A stretch of DNA of 64,000 nucleotides from Vibrio gazogenes (GCF_023920225.1 NZ_CP092587.1:2728001-2792000); one strand, 5' to 3'; positions 41,253 to 50,420 are shown, numbered from the stretch's first letter. Notes: a model not told the origin generated them from the sequence alone. Numbers and translations: made by a program.

Positions 41253-41274
41253 AATGGCAGCCTTTGCTGCCATT
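41253..41274 (-). terminator. kdgR terminator
   Basis: AATGGCAGC CTTT GCTGCCATT, perfect 9-bp stem; on the minus strand TTTTTATT follows. It marks the left end of the pectin island. Confidence 0.85.
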
Positions 41275-41301
41275 GACAAATAAATCCGGTCATTGAATAG
41301 G

Positions 41302-42084
41302 CTAGACCGGATATTGATGATATCCAAGTTGCTCAGAAATATTTTTGCCGGCCTGATGCAGTAACCCGACGTAGTAAGACATCCGTTTTTCATCGAAACG
41401 AATCGTTGGAAACGAGATCGACAAACCGGCAATAATATTCCCAAATCGGTCATAAACAGGTGCAGCAAGACAACGTAAACCAGATTCTTGCTCTTCATTA
41501 TCTTCGGCAAAATGGCGTTCTCTGACATATGCCAATTCTGCTAATAACTGATCAACATTCTCTAATGTTTTATCGGTATGCTTCACAAATTCAACAGATT
41601 CGAGAACCTGACGAACAAAAGACTCATCTCTCTCAGACAGTAAAACTTTACCAATCGCGGTACTGTAGAGCGGATTGCGTCGCCCGATACGGGACTGCAT
41701 TCTTAAGTTGTACCCTGAATCAATCTTATGGATATAGATAATTGCACCGTCATCCAGAGCACCCAAATGCACCGCTTCATTCGTTTTTTCAGAAATACAA
41801 TTCATCTCTTTATCAGCAAGAGAAACAAGATCAACGTACTCAAGTGATTTTGCACCGAGCTCAAACAGTTTCAGGGTCAGCGAATATTTATCGGCCTCTC
41901 CTTCCTGAGAGATATATCCCAGAGACTTCATCGTCTGCAAAAAGCGGTAAGTCGTCGCTTTAGACATCATTAAACGTTGAGATAATTCAGACACTCCGAT
42001 TTCTTTTTGTTCGCCTAATGCCTGAAGAATACTAAATACTTTCAATACCGAGGAAACGGCTTCTGGCTGGGTAGATTTCTGCAT
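41302..42084 (-). CDS. kdgR: IclR-family repressor KdgR of pectin catabolism
   Basis: About 260 residues: N-terminal winged helix (about 15-75, VSSVLKVFSILQALGE and MMSKATTYRFLQTMKSLGY) and a C-terminal IclR effector domain (GRRNPLYSTAIGKVLL; DNEEQESGLRCLAAPVYDRFG). Close to E. coli and Dickeya KdgR along its whole length, with the same C-terminal ending (YHQYPV versus YHDYPF). KdgR represses pectin genes and is released by KDG. Start at 42084 (MQKSTQPEAV). Divergent from kduD. Confidence 0.93.
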   Translation of the reverse strand: MQKSTQPEAVSSVLKVFSILQALGEQKEIGVSELSQRLMMSKATTYRFLQTMKSLGYISQEGEADKYSLTLKLFELGAKSLEYVDLVSLADKEMNCISEKTNEAVHLGALDDGAIIYIHKIDSGYNLRMQSRIGRRNPLYSTAIGKVLLSERDESFVRQVLESVEFVKHTDKTLENVDQLLAELAYVRERHFAEDNEEQESGLRCLAAPVYDRFGNIIAGLSISFPTIRFDEKRMSYYVGLLHQAGKNISEQLGYHQYPV

Positions 42085-42221
42085 GAATAATCTATTCCTA
42101 CAAGTTGGTCTTCTTCTCATTATAACGAAGAGATATCAGAGAGCCAGTAATTTAAAAAAGCCATTTCAAAAATTTAGAACCAGAGCCGGTCTATCACAAA
42201 ATAAATACATGAATCATATTT

Positions 42222-42240
42222 TATGAAAAAGCGTTTCAAA
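42222..42240. promoter_or_regulatory. Candidate KdgR operator before kduD
   Basis: TATGAAAAAGCGTTTCAAA agrees at 15 of 19 positions with the KdgR operator consensus as I recall it (AATRAAAYRNYRTTTYATT). It lies between divergent kdgR and kduD. Confidence 0.45.
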
Positions 42241-42266
42241 AAAAATTGCCAGTTATATTTTTTTTG

Positions 42267-42282
42267 TGTAATGTAAATCATA
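42267..42282 (+). promoter_or_regulatory. Possible CRP site before kduD
   Basis: TGTAA, six bases, TCATA resembles the CRP consensus TGTGA-N6-TCACA with two mismatches. Pectin genes in enterobacteria are CRP dependent, but this match is weak. Confidence 0.3.
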
Positions 42283-42341
42283 CAAAACGTGAACGATCAT
42301 GATTCATTCGCGCTGCATGTTACCACTGGAGGAAGCAGAAT

Positions 42342-43103
42342 ATGATTCTCGATTCATTCAACCTGCAAGGAAAGGTTGCAATTGTCACTGGATGTGACAC
42401 AGGATTAGGTCAGGGAATGGCATTAGGTTTAGCAGGTGCTGGCTGTGATATTGTCGGAGTCAACATTGCTCACCCCACAGAAACAATTGAAAAGGTTCAA
42501 GCACTCGGTCGAAAATTTGTTGCGATTCAAGCAAACTTAATGAAGCTGGATGATATTCCGAATATTATTGATCAAGCCGTCACTGAACTTGGGCACATTG
42601 ATATCTTAATTAACAACGCGGGTATTATCCGCCGTAATGACGCGATTGAGTTTTCAGAACAAGACTGGGATGACGTCATGGACATCAACGTGAAATCAGT
42701 ATTCTTTATGTCTCAGGCGGTCGCCAAGCAATTTATTGCGCAAGGCACTGGCGGCAAAATCATCAACATCGCTTCAATGCTGTCTTTCCAAGGTGGTATT
42801 CGTGTTCCTTCCTATACCGCATCAAAAAGTGGTGTGATGGGTATTACGCGTCTCATGGCCAATGAGTGGGCGCAACATCAGATTAATGTTAACGCGATTG
42901 CACCCGGTTATATGGCAACCAATAACACGGCAGCACTTCGAGCTGATGAATCGCGCAATCAAGAAATTGTTGAACGGATTCCGGCGGCACGTTGGGGACT
43001 TCCTGAAGATTTGGCCGGACCATGTGTGTTCTTGGCATCGCCAGCATCAGACTATATCAATGGTTATACCATTGCCGTTGACGGTGGCTGGCTGGCTCGT
43101 TAA
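42342..43103 (+). CDS. kduD: 2-dehydro-3-deoxy-D-gluconate 5-dehydrogenase KduD
   Basis: 253-residue short-chain dehydrogenase: nucleotide motif TGCDTGLGQG, NNAG at about 89-92, catalytic Tyr/Lys in YTASKSG. Reduces 2,5-diketo-3-deoxygluconate (DK-II) to KDG with NADH. GGAGGAAG precedes the ATG. First gene of the kduD-kdgF-isomerase unit, transcribed away from kdgR. Confidence 0.93.
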   Translation: MILDSFNLQGKVAIVTGCDTGLGQGMALGLAGAGCDIVGVNIAHPTETIEKVQALGRKFVAIQANLMKLDDIPNIIDQAVTELGHIDILINNAGIIRRNDAIEFSEQDWDDVMDINVKSVFFMSQAVAKQFIAQGTGGKIINIASMLSFQGGIRVPSYTASKSGVMGITRLMANEWAQHQINVNAIAPGYMATNNTAALRADESRNQEIVERIPAARWGLPEDLAGPCVFLASPASDYINGYTIAVDGGWLAR

Positions 43104-43132
43104 TTCGGAAAATGGGTAGAAGTAATCCACCG

Positions 43133-43160
43133 AATCGGGAATCGAAGCTGATTTCCGATT
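43133..43160 (+). other. Intercistronic hairpin between kduD and kdgF
   Basis: AATCGGGAATC and GATTTCCGATT form an 11-bp stem with one G-T pair and a 6-nt loop, without a T-run. Possibly an RNA-processing or stability element. Confidence 0.5.
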
Positions 43161-43193
43161 GATGGTCCTTCCGTCAAATGAAAGAGGGGAAAC

Positions 43194-43520
43194 ATGTTCA
43201 TTTATAACCAAGACGTTGCGCTGGAAGATCTTGGGAGTGGCGTATCACGAAAAATTCTTGCCTACAGCGATAACATTATGAGTGTCGAAGTTCATTTTGA
43301 AAAAGGGGCTGTTGGTCCGATGCATAACCACCCTCACGAACAGCTCACTTATGTATTGTCCGGTGAATTTGAGTTTACGATTGGCGATGAAACAAAGATC
43401 GTCAAAGCAGGGGACGTCCTTTACAAAGAGCCCAATATTATGCACGGATGTGTCTGTCTCGAACCCGGTGTATTACTCGATAATTTCACGCCGATGCGGC
43501 AAGATTTCCTCAAATCATAA
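43194..43520 (+). CDS. kdgF: Cupin protein KdgF
   Basis: 108-residue single-domain cupin with metal-binding HNHPHEQ in the first cupin motif. KdgF accelerates ring opening of 4,5-unsaturated monouronates to the linear ketouronate (5-keto-4-deoxyuronate) in pectin and alginate pathways. Strong GAGGGG ribosome binding site. Placed between kduD and an isomerase gene, where it would supply the substrate. Confidence 0.88.
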   Translation: MFIYNQDVALEDLGSGVSRKILAYSDNIMSVEVHFEKGAVGPMHNHPHEQLTYVLSGEFEFTIGDETKIVKAGDVLYKEPNIMHGCVCLEPGVLLDNFTPMRQDFLKS

Positions 43521-43555
43521 ATCTACATTGCGGTATTGACCGCAGGAGCATAAAC

Positions 43556-44197
43556 ATGAAAATCGCGTTAATGATGGAAAACAGTCAAGCGGCTAAAAAC
43601 GCTGTGGTACTGAATGAGTTGACTCAAGTCGTCACACCACAAGGTGACTCAGTCTACAACGTGGGTATGAGTGACGAAAACGATCACCACCTCACTTACA
43701 TTCATCTCGGCATCATGGCAAGCCTGCTTCTGAATTCAGAAGCCGTAGATTTTGTTGTGGCCGGATGCGGCACAGGGCAAGGAGCGATGATGTCACTCAA
43801 CATTCATCCCGGTGTTGTATGTGGTTACTGTCTAGAGCCGTCCGATGCATTTCTGTTTAACCAAATCAACAACGGTAATGCCCTCTCGCTGGCCTTTGCT
43901 AAAGGCTATGGCTGGGGCGCAGAACTGAATATCCGCTATATTTTTGAAAAAGCATTCACCACGGGTGAACGTGGGCAAGGTTACCCACTGGACCGTGCCG
44001 TGCCACAAAAACAAAATGCCGGGATCCTCAATCAGGTCAAATCTGCGGTTGTCAAAGATAACTACCTCGATTCGTTAAAAGCGATTGACCAAGCATTGGT
44101 CAAAACCGCAGTGTCAGGACCTCGCTTTCAGGAATGTTTCTTCGACAATTGTAAGAAACCAGACATTGCAGCATACGTACGTGACTTGCTGAAATAG
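43556..44197 (+). CDS. RpiB/LacA/LacB family isomerase, probable DK-I isomerase
   Basis: 213 residues of the RpiB/LacAB sugar-phosphate isomerase fold (N-terminal MKIALMMENSQAAKN; VVAGCGTGQGAMMSLN with a catalytic-type Cys). RpiB-family enzymes (DhuI type) isomerise 4-deoxy-5-ketouronate in some glycosaminoglycan and pectin pathways. kduI is absent from this cluster, and this gene occupies its step between kdgF and kduD, so I infer 4-deoxy-L-threo-5-hexosulose-uronate ketol-isomerase. The family is clear; the reaction is inferred from context. Confidence 0.75.
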   Translation: MKIALMMENSQAAKNAVVLNELTQVVTPQGDSVYNVGMSDENDHHLTYIHLGIMASLLLNSEAVDFVVAGCGTGQGAMMSLNIHPGVVCGYCLEPSDAFLFNQINNGNALSLAFAKGYGWGAELNIRYIFEKAFTTGERGQGYPLDRAVPQKQNAGILNQVKSAVVKDNYLDSLKAIDQALVKTAVSGPRFQECFFDNCKKPDIAAYVRDLLK

Positions 44198-44251
44198 TTT
44201 TCACTGATTGATCTACCTACCTACCGACTAAAGATTAAGAATCAGTTGTTT

Positions 44252-44277
44252 GTCAGCCTGCCATAGGCTGACTTTTT
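44252..44277 (+). terminator. Terminator of the kduD-kdgF-isomerase unit
   Basis: GTCAGCCT GCCAT AGGCTGAC followed by TTTTT; perfect 8-bp stem. It implies that kdgK-eda is a separate transcript. Confidence 0.88.
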
Positions 44278-44363
44278 CTGTGCGAAGTTCCCGAAGCTAT
44301 GCCATGTGAGTTTGGATGATGTTTCGTACCAAGCAATCAATAAAAAGATCTTAATCACATAAA

Positions 44364-44382
44364 AATGAAACATTATTTTATT
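44364..44382. promoter_or_regulatory. KdgR operator before kdgK
   Basis: AATGAAACATTATTTTATT matches the recalled consensus AATRAAAYRNYRTTTYATT at every position. It lies about 60 bp upstream of kdgK. Confidence 0.65.
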
Positions 44383-44440
44383 TTTTATCAATAGAGAATA
44401 GAATTATCTTTTCACTCGGTTGTTATTCTCAGGAGCTTTT

Positions 44441-45397
44441 ATGTTGCCAATAACTCAGGTCGCCATTATTGGTGAATGTATGGTTGAATTGCAGCGAGCC
44501 GATGGCCAAGTCAAACAAGGGTTTGGCGGGGATACGCTCAACACCGCAATCTATCTTTCGAGATTAACTCACTCGCGAGGGATCACCACCGCTTATGTCA
44601 CAGGCTTAGGAAAAGATCCATTCAGTCAAGATATGCTCGACGCATGGCAGCAAGAAGGCGTTGACACCAGTTTGGTTGCCGTTTCCCCTGACAAATTGCC
44701 CGGTATTTATGCCATCGAAACCGCTGCTGATGGTGAGCGCAGCTTTTACTATTGGCGTAATGACTCAGCAGCAAAATACTGGCTACGGCAGCAGACCCCA
44801 ACCGAGCTTGCAGCACGCTTAACGCAATATGGTTTAATTTATTTAAGCGGTATTAGTCTGGCAATACTGCCCACAGACTGCCGCGAAATTCTACTGGAAT
44901 CCCTACGCCTCTGCCACCAAGATGGCATTGCCATTGCGTTTGATAATAATTATCGGCCAACGCTGTGGGAGAGTGCAGAAGATGCCCAATATTGGTATAC
45001 CCAAGTATTATCTATTACCGATTTTGCATTTCTGACCTTTGATGATGAAGCCTCACTTTGGGGTGATACTCACGTTTCCCAAACACTAGCGCGCACGCGC
45101 AACCTCAATGTCAAAGAAATCGTCATCAAACAAGGGGGAGAAGCCTGCCTTGTGGCAAGTAAAACGGCCCAATGGTCAGTCGCACCGACGCCCATCGCAC
45201 AGATTATTGATACAACAGCGGCCGGTGACTCTTTTAGTGCCGGATATCTCGCTGCTCGACTGCTGGGTAAATCTTGCGAATCATCGGCTCAATCAGCCCA
45301 TCAACTTGCCGGACGGGTTATTCAACATCGTGGCGCCATTATTCCCAAACAAAATATGCCTGAGATTGAGACACCAGTTGATATGGAAACAAGGTAA
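44441..45397 (+). CDS. kdgK: 2-keto-3-deoxygluconate kinase
   Basis: About 318 residues, PfkB-family sugar kinase: N-terminal GECMVELQRA, GGDTLNTAIYLSRL, and C-terminal TTAAGDSFSAGYL with the catalytic Asp. Phosphorylates KDG to KDPG. ATG at 44441 with AGGAGC at good spacing (an upstream TTG at 44420 is not needed). Co-transcribed with eda, 44 bp downstream. Confidence 0.94.
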   Translation: MLPITQVAIIGECMVELQRADGQVKQGFGGDTLNTAIYLSRLTHSRGITTAYVTGLGKDPFSQDMLDAWQQEGVDTSLVAVSPDKLPGIYAIETAADGERSFYYWRNDSAAKYWLRQQTPTELAARLTQYGLIYLSGISLAILPTDCREILLESLRLCHQDGIAIAFDNNYRPTLWESAEDAQYWYTQVLSITDFAFLTFDDEASLWGDTHVSQTLARTRNLNVKEIVIKQGGEACLVASKTAQWSVAPTPIAQIIDTTAAGDSFSAGYLAARLLGKSCESSAQSAHQLAGRVIQHRGAIIPKQNMPEIETPVDMETR

Positions 45398-45441
45398 ACA
45401 GAATCGCTCGAAGATTCAGTATCGGATAATAAGGAAACAAG

Positions 45442-46065
45442 ATGAAAAAACTCGAACAACAGTTAGAAGCCATCGGTGTCATTCCGGTGATCGCGCTAGA
45501 TGATGCACAAAAGGCCGTCAAACTGGCACAGGTGCTCATTGAAAATGGTCTGCCTTGCGCTGAAGTGACTTTCCGGACAGCCCAGGCAGCACAAGCCATC
45601 GCCAGTATGCGTGAAGCATATCCGGAGATATTAATCGGGGCAGGAACGGTACTCACCCCAGCTCAGGTTGACGCTGCAATAGATGCAGGTGCGGACTTTA
45701 TTGTCAGCCCGGGGTTTAACCCAACGACGGTGAAGTATTGCCAGCAGAGACAAATCGCTATCATTCCGGGGGTCAACACGCCCAGTCTGGTTGAACAGGC
45801 GATGGAAATGGGACTAGAGACACTGAAGTTCTTCCCTGCCGAGCCATCGGGTGGTACCGCAATGCTCAAAGCGATGTCAGCCGTCTATCCAGTGCGTTTT
45901 ATGCCAACGGGAGGCATTAATCCTCAGAATGTGAAAGATTATCTGGGTATCCCAAGCGTACTGGCTTGTGGTGGTACATGGATGGTTCCTAATCAGCTGA
46001 TTAATGAAGAAAAATGGGATGAACTGGCAGCACTCGTGAAAGAAGTTGCTAACATCATTCGCTAA
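45442..46065 (+). CDS. eda: KDPG/KHG aldolase Eda
   Basis: 207 residues, class I aldolase; splits KDPG into pyruvate and glyceraldehyde-3-phosphate. Schiff-base Lys129 in TLKFFPAE, catalytic Glu41 in AEVTFRT. Ribosome binding site AAGGAA. Completes the route from unsaturated uronates to central metabolism. Confidence 0.96.
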   Translation: MKKLEQQLEAIGVIPVIALDDAQKAVKLAQVLIENGLPCAEVTFRTAQAAQAIASMREAYPEILIGAGTVLTPAQVDAAIDAGADFIVSPGFNPTTVKYCQQRQIAIIPGVNTPSLVEQAMEMGLETLKFFPAEPSGGTAMLKAMSAVYPVRFMPTGGINPQNVKDYLGIPSVLACGGTWMVPNQLINEEKWDELAALVKEVANIIR

Positions 46066-46099
46066 ACCCGCTGACTCAACAAACCATCGCGAATCGTTC

Positions 46100-46129
46100 A
46101 ACACCGGTGTGAATCAATCCGGTGTTTTT
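46100..46129 (+). terminator. eda terminator
   Basis: AACACCGG (46100-46107) and CCGGTGTT (46119-46126) form the stem; TTT follows. Between convergent eda and the PL2 lyase gene. Confidence 0.8.
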
Positions 46130-46162
46130 CAGGCGAGGTTGTTACCGAGAAAGAGGTCTCTC

Positions 46163-47833
46163 TCACGCAATCGGCCCCGTTGACATCGCCATCTCAGGAT
46201 AAGGTTGCTCGTAGATAACATCTCGGTCGTACACAACTTTGATCTCTCCGGCAATACGTTGTTCTCCATGTAAATAGCCACCAGTGGAAAACAATGGCGG
46301 GAGCTGCGCATCGCACTGTTGATAGGCCGCTTCTATCGCCACTAGAGCATAGGGAATCGGATCATCGAGCCGTGCATTTTCCTGTTGAGAGTGTGCCGTA
46401 AACAAGCCACTCTCCGCATGATAATGTCGCGTCAGTAAATTTTCCGCGACTGAATCGGCCAAATGTAATACCTCGGCGACGGGATGATGTTGATTCAGTT
46501 CTAACAGTGCAAAAATCAGATACGCCGATGCACATGTGGTCGTTTGGGCGAGACGGATGGGGACAAGCGTGACCGGATCAAGCGCGCCTAAATCGAATCG
46601 CGCAAACATGCGGCTCACCAGACGGTATAACTCAGGGTCCTCCGTCAGGAATGCCGCTTTCATCAACGGGAATAAATAAGCCGGATCAGCGGACTGACGC
46701 GACAGTGTCGTGCCTTTATTACCATAGTAACCATCCCGGACAAATGTATACCCTGTCATATCCTGACCGCTATTCCACATCGGGATCATCTGATTATTGT
46801 GTTCATCCCAAGCATAGCGAAAATAAGCTTTTAATCCGTCACAGACCCACGCAAGCCACTGCCGGTCACCGACTTGCTCCGCACAAGCCATCATTGCCAG
46901 CGGATTATCCATGATTAATGGCCAACAATCCCGAAACAATACATTGGCTTCACGGGCAATCGCGCCAAACTCCGGGCCAAACTGACGAGCCGCCCGATCG
47001 CCAAACCAAGAGTATGTTAAACGATCATTGTCCGGGACGGGCTCACGCTGTTGCGGAGAAGAAAACTGATAAACCGGCATCCCCGTCTCTGGATGACGAG
47101 CCAAAACAAACTGATGATATAAATGCTTTGCCCAGTTTAAAGCATCTTGATCACCGGTATAGCGATAGTAATGAACAGCCGCATAGATCAAATCGGTTGA
47201 CGCATTCACAAAGGTCAAACCGACGGTTTCCGGTAGATGTGGCCATTGGCGTGGATCCACGACCGGTTCCGGCGCATGCTGTTGAAAAATATTCTCGGGA
47301 AACGGTCTACCATACTCACCGTGTCGTGTGAGATCCAGCTTTTGCCAATCGGTCACATGGGCAGCCCAAAATCCTTTCAGATAATGCTTTGTCACCTCAG
47401 GTCGAATTTGATGTAGCAGGTCGTAATAAGGAAAATGGTGCTTCAATTCATGCACACGGGCTTTGCTCTCCGGCCCTTCCGGATGACCTGAATTGAGATC
47501 AACAAACAGATGTCCGCCCCAGTGAAATAAGCCACTGTAATGATCAACATGGTGATCCAGAAAATAGGCCGTCGTTTCTTGTGCCTGTCGCAAAAAAGCG
47601 TCATCCCCGGTCACAATACTGATTGCCGTCAGCCCACGCATCAGGTTTTGCTGGCTGGCAAAATTACTCATCGCCACGCACCGACCATCCGGATAAGTCC
47701 AGCAAACCGGCTCCCCGGATGTCACATGAAGGCCATCGGCCAACAACGGAGAAAACTCGGAATGCGCCAATGTCAGCGCCTGTTGATAAAAGCGAGTCAC
47801 GATAGCCAGCCGCAAGTGTCGAGATGCAGACAT
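46163..47833 (-). CDS. pelW: Exopolygalacturonate lyase, polysaccharide lyase family 2 (PelW-like)
   Basis: About 556 residues of the PL2 (alpha/alpha-barrel) family, pectate disaccharide-lyase. No signal peptide, so cytoplasmic, as with Dickeya PelW. Recognisable parts are MSNFASQQNLMRGL, FHWGGHLFVDLNSG, FVNASTDLIYAAVHYY and DRLTYSWFGDRAARQ. It would cut imported oligogalacturonides to unsaturated digalacturonate. GGAGGG precedes the ATG at 47833. It lies directly downstream of togB, matching the Dickeya tog-pelW linkage. Confidence 0.88.
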   Translation of the reverse strand: MSASRHLRLAIVTRFYQQALTLAHSEFSPLLADGLHVTSGEPVCWTYPDGRCVAMSNFASQQNLMRGLTAISIVTGDDAFLRQAQETTAYFLDHHVDHYSGLFHWGGHLFVDLNSGHPEGPESKARVHELKHHFPYYDLLHQIRPEVTKHYLKGFWAAHVTDWQKLDLTRHGEYGRPFPENIFQQHAPEPVVDPRQWPHLPETVGLTFVNASTDLIYAAVHYYRYTGDQDALNWAKHLYHQFVLARHPETGMPVYQFSSPQQREPVPDNDRLTYSWFGDRAARQFGPEFGAIAREANVLFRDCWPLIMDNPLAMMACAEQVGDRQWLAWVCDGLKAYFRYAWDEHNNQMIPMWNSGQDMTGYTFVRDGYYGNKGTTLSRQSADPAYLFPLMKAAFLTEDPELYRLVSRMFARFDLGALDPVTLVPIRLAQTTTCASAYLIFALLELNQHHPVAEVLHLADSVAENLLTRHYHAESGLFTAHSQQENARLDDPIPYALVAIEAAYQQCDAQLPPLFSTGGYLHGEQRIAGEIKVVYDRDVIYEQPYPEMAMSTGPIA

Positions 47834-47860
47834 GTAAACCCTCCAATTCAAAATAGACAG

Positions 47861-47878
47861 AGCCCCGGGACCGGGGCT
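47861..47878 (-). other. Intercistronic hairpin between togB and pelW
   Basis: AGCCCCGG / CCGGGGCT inverted repeat. On the minus strand no T-run follows, so it more likely protects or adjusts the togB mRNA end than fully terminates it. Confidence 0.5.
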
Positions 47879-47958
47879 TTTATCGAATGGAAATACAAAA
47901 TAAAAAAGTGCGATAACCTATCCGTCAGCAGGATCGCCCGTCAAGCAGGACAATGACG

Positions 47959-49239
47959 TTAATCAGCAATCCGTTTCAACACTCGGTTACCACGACGCAG
48001 GAAGTTTTTAGCTGCGCCTTCTACATCCGTCTGACCATAATCCAGTTGCTGCATTGACTCTTCAAATAACTCCAGTAACTGTGCATTATCGGTATAGGGT
48101 GTCGGAATAATATGCTTCGGTAATTGCTGAGCTAAACGATAGCCCTGATAAGACAGGCTTTTATCATCAATCTGACCATCATCCTGTAAAGTTTTAAATC
48201 CTGTCAGACTGATCGGCATACCGCGAGCCAAGCCCATTGCTTTCACGCCCGCAGGATCGTTGAGTAAAAAGTCAACCAGCAACGCTGCTTCTTTCGGGTG
48301 CTTGGTGTTCCGCCCGATAGAGAACATCATCGAAGGTCTGGCCAACAATCCGGAGTCTGTCGCACCATCAAGCATTGGATAAGGCCCGAGTTCCAGCATC
48401 ATCGGTGGGGCTAAGTTCGCTGCATATTTACCAATGGCAGTGTCCCACATGTACAGGCCACCAAAGCGACCATCGATCCACGGACGCATCTCATACATAT
48501 TCCCTTTGCCGTAAGAAGCAAACTCTTTGGTTGATGGGAAAAGGTGATGTTTAACCTGATCGACATAAAGCTGGAAGAACTGAGCCATTTCTTCTTGGTT
48601 AAAGTTGATCAAGTTGGTGTCGTGATTGATGATGTCTTTGCCATATTTCTGAATAAAATAAGAACGGTTCATGGCAAAAATATCACGGGCTTCAATAACC
48701 AGCGGATAGTAATCCTCACCGAGCTTTTCTTTAAAAGTCAGCCCGACTTTCATCAGCTCATCCCATGAATGAGGATAACCGACGCCCGCTTTCATCCACG
48801 TATTGCGATTATAAAAGAACACGCGAGACGTCATACTGACCGGCAGACCATTCAATTTACCATCAATCGTTGTCAGTCCGAGAGCACCGGGGAAATTAAA
48901 CAAATGCAGCGTTTCAGCTTGGGCATTCATGTCATAAAAGCCATTACCATCGCGGGAGAAAATCGGCATCCAGTTCCAGTTGGTCTGCATAACATCCGGT
49001 TCAGTATTACCGGCAATTTGCGTCGTCAGACGGGACAAATGCCCATCCCAGCCGGTATATTCGCCTTTCACTTTAATATCAGGATATTTTTCCTGAAATT
49101 TTTCCAGCGCTTTCAGCGTCGCTTGGTGACGGTTATTACCTCCCCACCACGACATCCGTAGTTCGGTTTGGGCCTGTACAGCCACAGAGGAAGTTGCAAT
49201 AACAGCAGAAATCAGTGTAATCAGTACCTTGTTGTTCAT
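47959..49239 (-). CDS. togB: Periplasmic oligogalacturonide-binding protein TogB
   Basis: 426 residues, ABC transporter solute-binding protein family 1. Cleavable signal peptide (about 1-23, ending VQA-QTELRMSWWGG). Aromatic-rich sugar-binding body. Last tog gene, following togA; such binding proteins are usually the most abundant component. Tog specificity is inferred from the operon and from the adjacent PL2 enzyme. Confidence 0.88.
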   Translation of the reverse strand: MNNKVLITLISAVIATSSVAVQAQTELRMSWWGGNNRHQATLKALEKFQEKYPDIKVKGEYTGWDGHLSRLTTQIAGNTEPDVMQTNWNWMPIFSRDGNGFYDMNAQAETLHLFNFPGALGLTTIDGKLNGLPVSMTSRVFFYNRNTWMKAGVGYPHSWDELMKVGLTFKEKLGEDYYPLVIEARDIFAMNRSYFIQKYGKDIINHDTNLINFNQEEMAQFFQLYVDQVKHHLFPSTKEFASYGKGNMYEMRPWIDGRFGGLYMWDTAIGKYAANLAPPMMLELGPYPMLDGATDSGLLARPSMMFSIGRNTKHPKEAALLVDFLLNDPAGVKAMGLARGMPISLTGFKTLQDDGQIDDKSLSYQGYRLAQQLPKHIIPTPYTDNAQLLELFEESMQQLDYGQTDVEGAAKNFLRRGNRVLKRIAD

Positions 49240-49280
49240 GGATTCGTCTCCAAATAAGTTATTGTTATTCTCCGGTTTAT

Positions 49281-50420
49281 TTATTGTTGTATAGAGATAT
49301 TCTGTTCCGTCTCCTTGTCGAAAATGTGTGCTTTGTTCATGTCCACCACAAACGTCACGCCTTTCCTTAATTCCATATTGAGCTTATCCCGGACATCATC
49401 GATCGGGATTCTGGCAATGAATGGATGCTCTCCGACCAGAAAATGGACATACACTTCATGCCCCATGTTTTCCATACGAATCACATCCCCGATAATGGTC
49501 TGTTGATTGCTTCCCGGCTCCGTCAGCGCAAGCGTAATGCTATCCGGACGAATACCTAACACGGTATGCTGATAACCATGGCTACGGATGGTGGCCGCTT
49601 TATGCAGGGGGAGGTGTAAAATTTGATCATCAAGCTGGACTGCCATGTCATCGCCCTGTTCTAAGAGTGTGACATCACACATGTTCATCTCCGGCGCACC
49701 AATAAATCCGGCCACAAACATATTGACGGGGTTGTTGTATAGTTCATCCGGTGTATCAACTTGCATGATCTCGCCCTGCTTCATGACGCAGATGCGATCC
49801 CCCATCGTCATTGCCTCAGTTTGATCATGGGTAACATAAACCGCTGTTGCCGGATGATTTTCACGCTTCAGATGACGATGCAGATCAGTGATCCGAACCC
49901 GCATGGATGCCCGCAACTTGGCATCGAGGTTTGAGAGCGGTTCATCGAACAGAAAAACATCAGGTTTTTTGACAATCGCCCGCCCGACAGCAACACGTTG
50001 TGCCTGACCACCGGATAACTGCCTTGGCAAACGGTCAAGTAGTTCCTCGATTTCAAGCACATTTGCAGCTTCTTCAACGCGCTGGTTAATTTCATCCTTG
50101 GGTAGTTTTTGTAGTTTCAGACCAAAACCAAGATTTTCCCGTACCGTCATATGCGGATACAACGCATAATTCTGGAAGACCATCGCAATGCCCCGATCTT
50201 TCGGGGCCAAGTTATTGACGACCTGTCCACCAATCACGATTTCGCCACCAGTTACATTTTCCAGACCGGCAAGCATCCGTAATGTCGTCGATTTGGCACA
50301 GCCGGAAGGACCGACGATCACCATAAACTCACCGTCATGAATGGTTAAATCAACACCATGGACTGCTTTAAAACCGTTCGAGTAGACTTTCTCTAATTTG
50401 TTAAACTTCACTTCCGCCAT
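49281..50420 (-). CDS. togA: ABC transporter ATP-binding protein TogA
   Basis: 379 residues, MalK/UgpC-type ATPase: Walker A GPSGCAKST, signature LSGGQAQRVAVGRA, Walker B VFLFDEPLSNLD, His-switch TAVYVTHDQTEAM, and a C-terminal TOBE/OB regulatory domain. In the Walker A the Gly directly before Lys is Ala (usual GPSGCGKST). Drives import through TogMN. Confidence 0.9.
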   Translation of the reverse strand: MAEVKFNKLEKVYSNGFKAVHGVDLTIHDGEFMVIVGPSGCAKSTTLRMLAGLENVTGGEIVIGGQVVNNLAPKDRGIAMVFQNYALYPHMTVRENLGFGLKLQKLPKDEINQRVEEAANVLEIEELLDRLPRQLSGGQAQRVAVGRAIVKKPDVFLFDEPLSNLDAKLRASMRVRITDLHRHLKRENHPATAVYVTHDQTEAMTMGDRICVMKQGEIMQVDTPDELYNNPVNMFVAGFIGAPEMNMCDVTLLEQGDDMAVQLDDQILHLPLHKAATIRSHGYQHTVLGIRPDSITLALTEPGSNQQTIIGDVIRMENMGHEVYVHFLVGEHPFIARIPIDDVRDKLNMELRKGVTFVVDMNKAHIFDKETEQNISIQQ

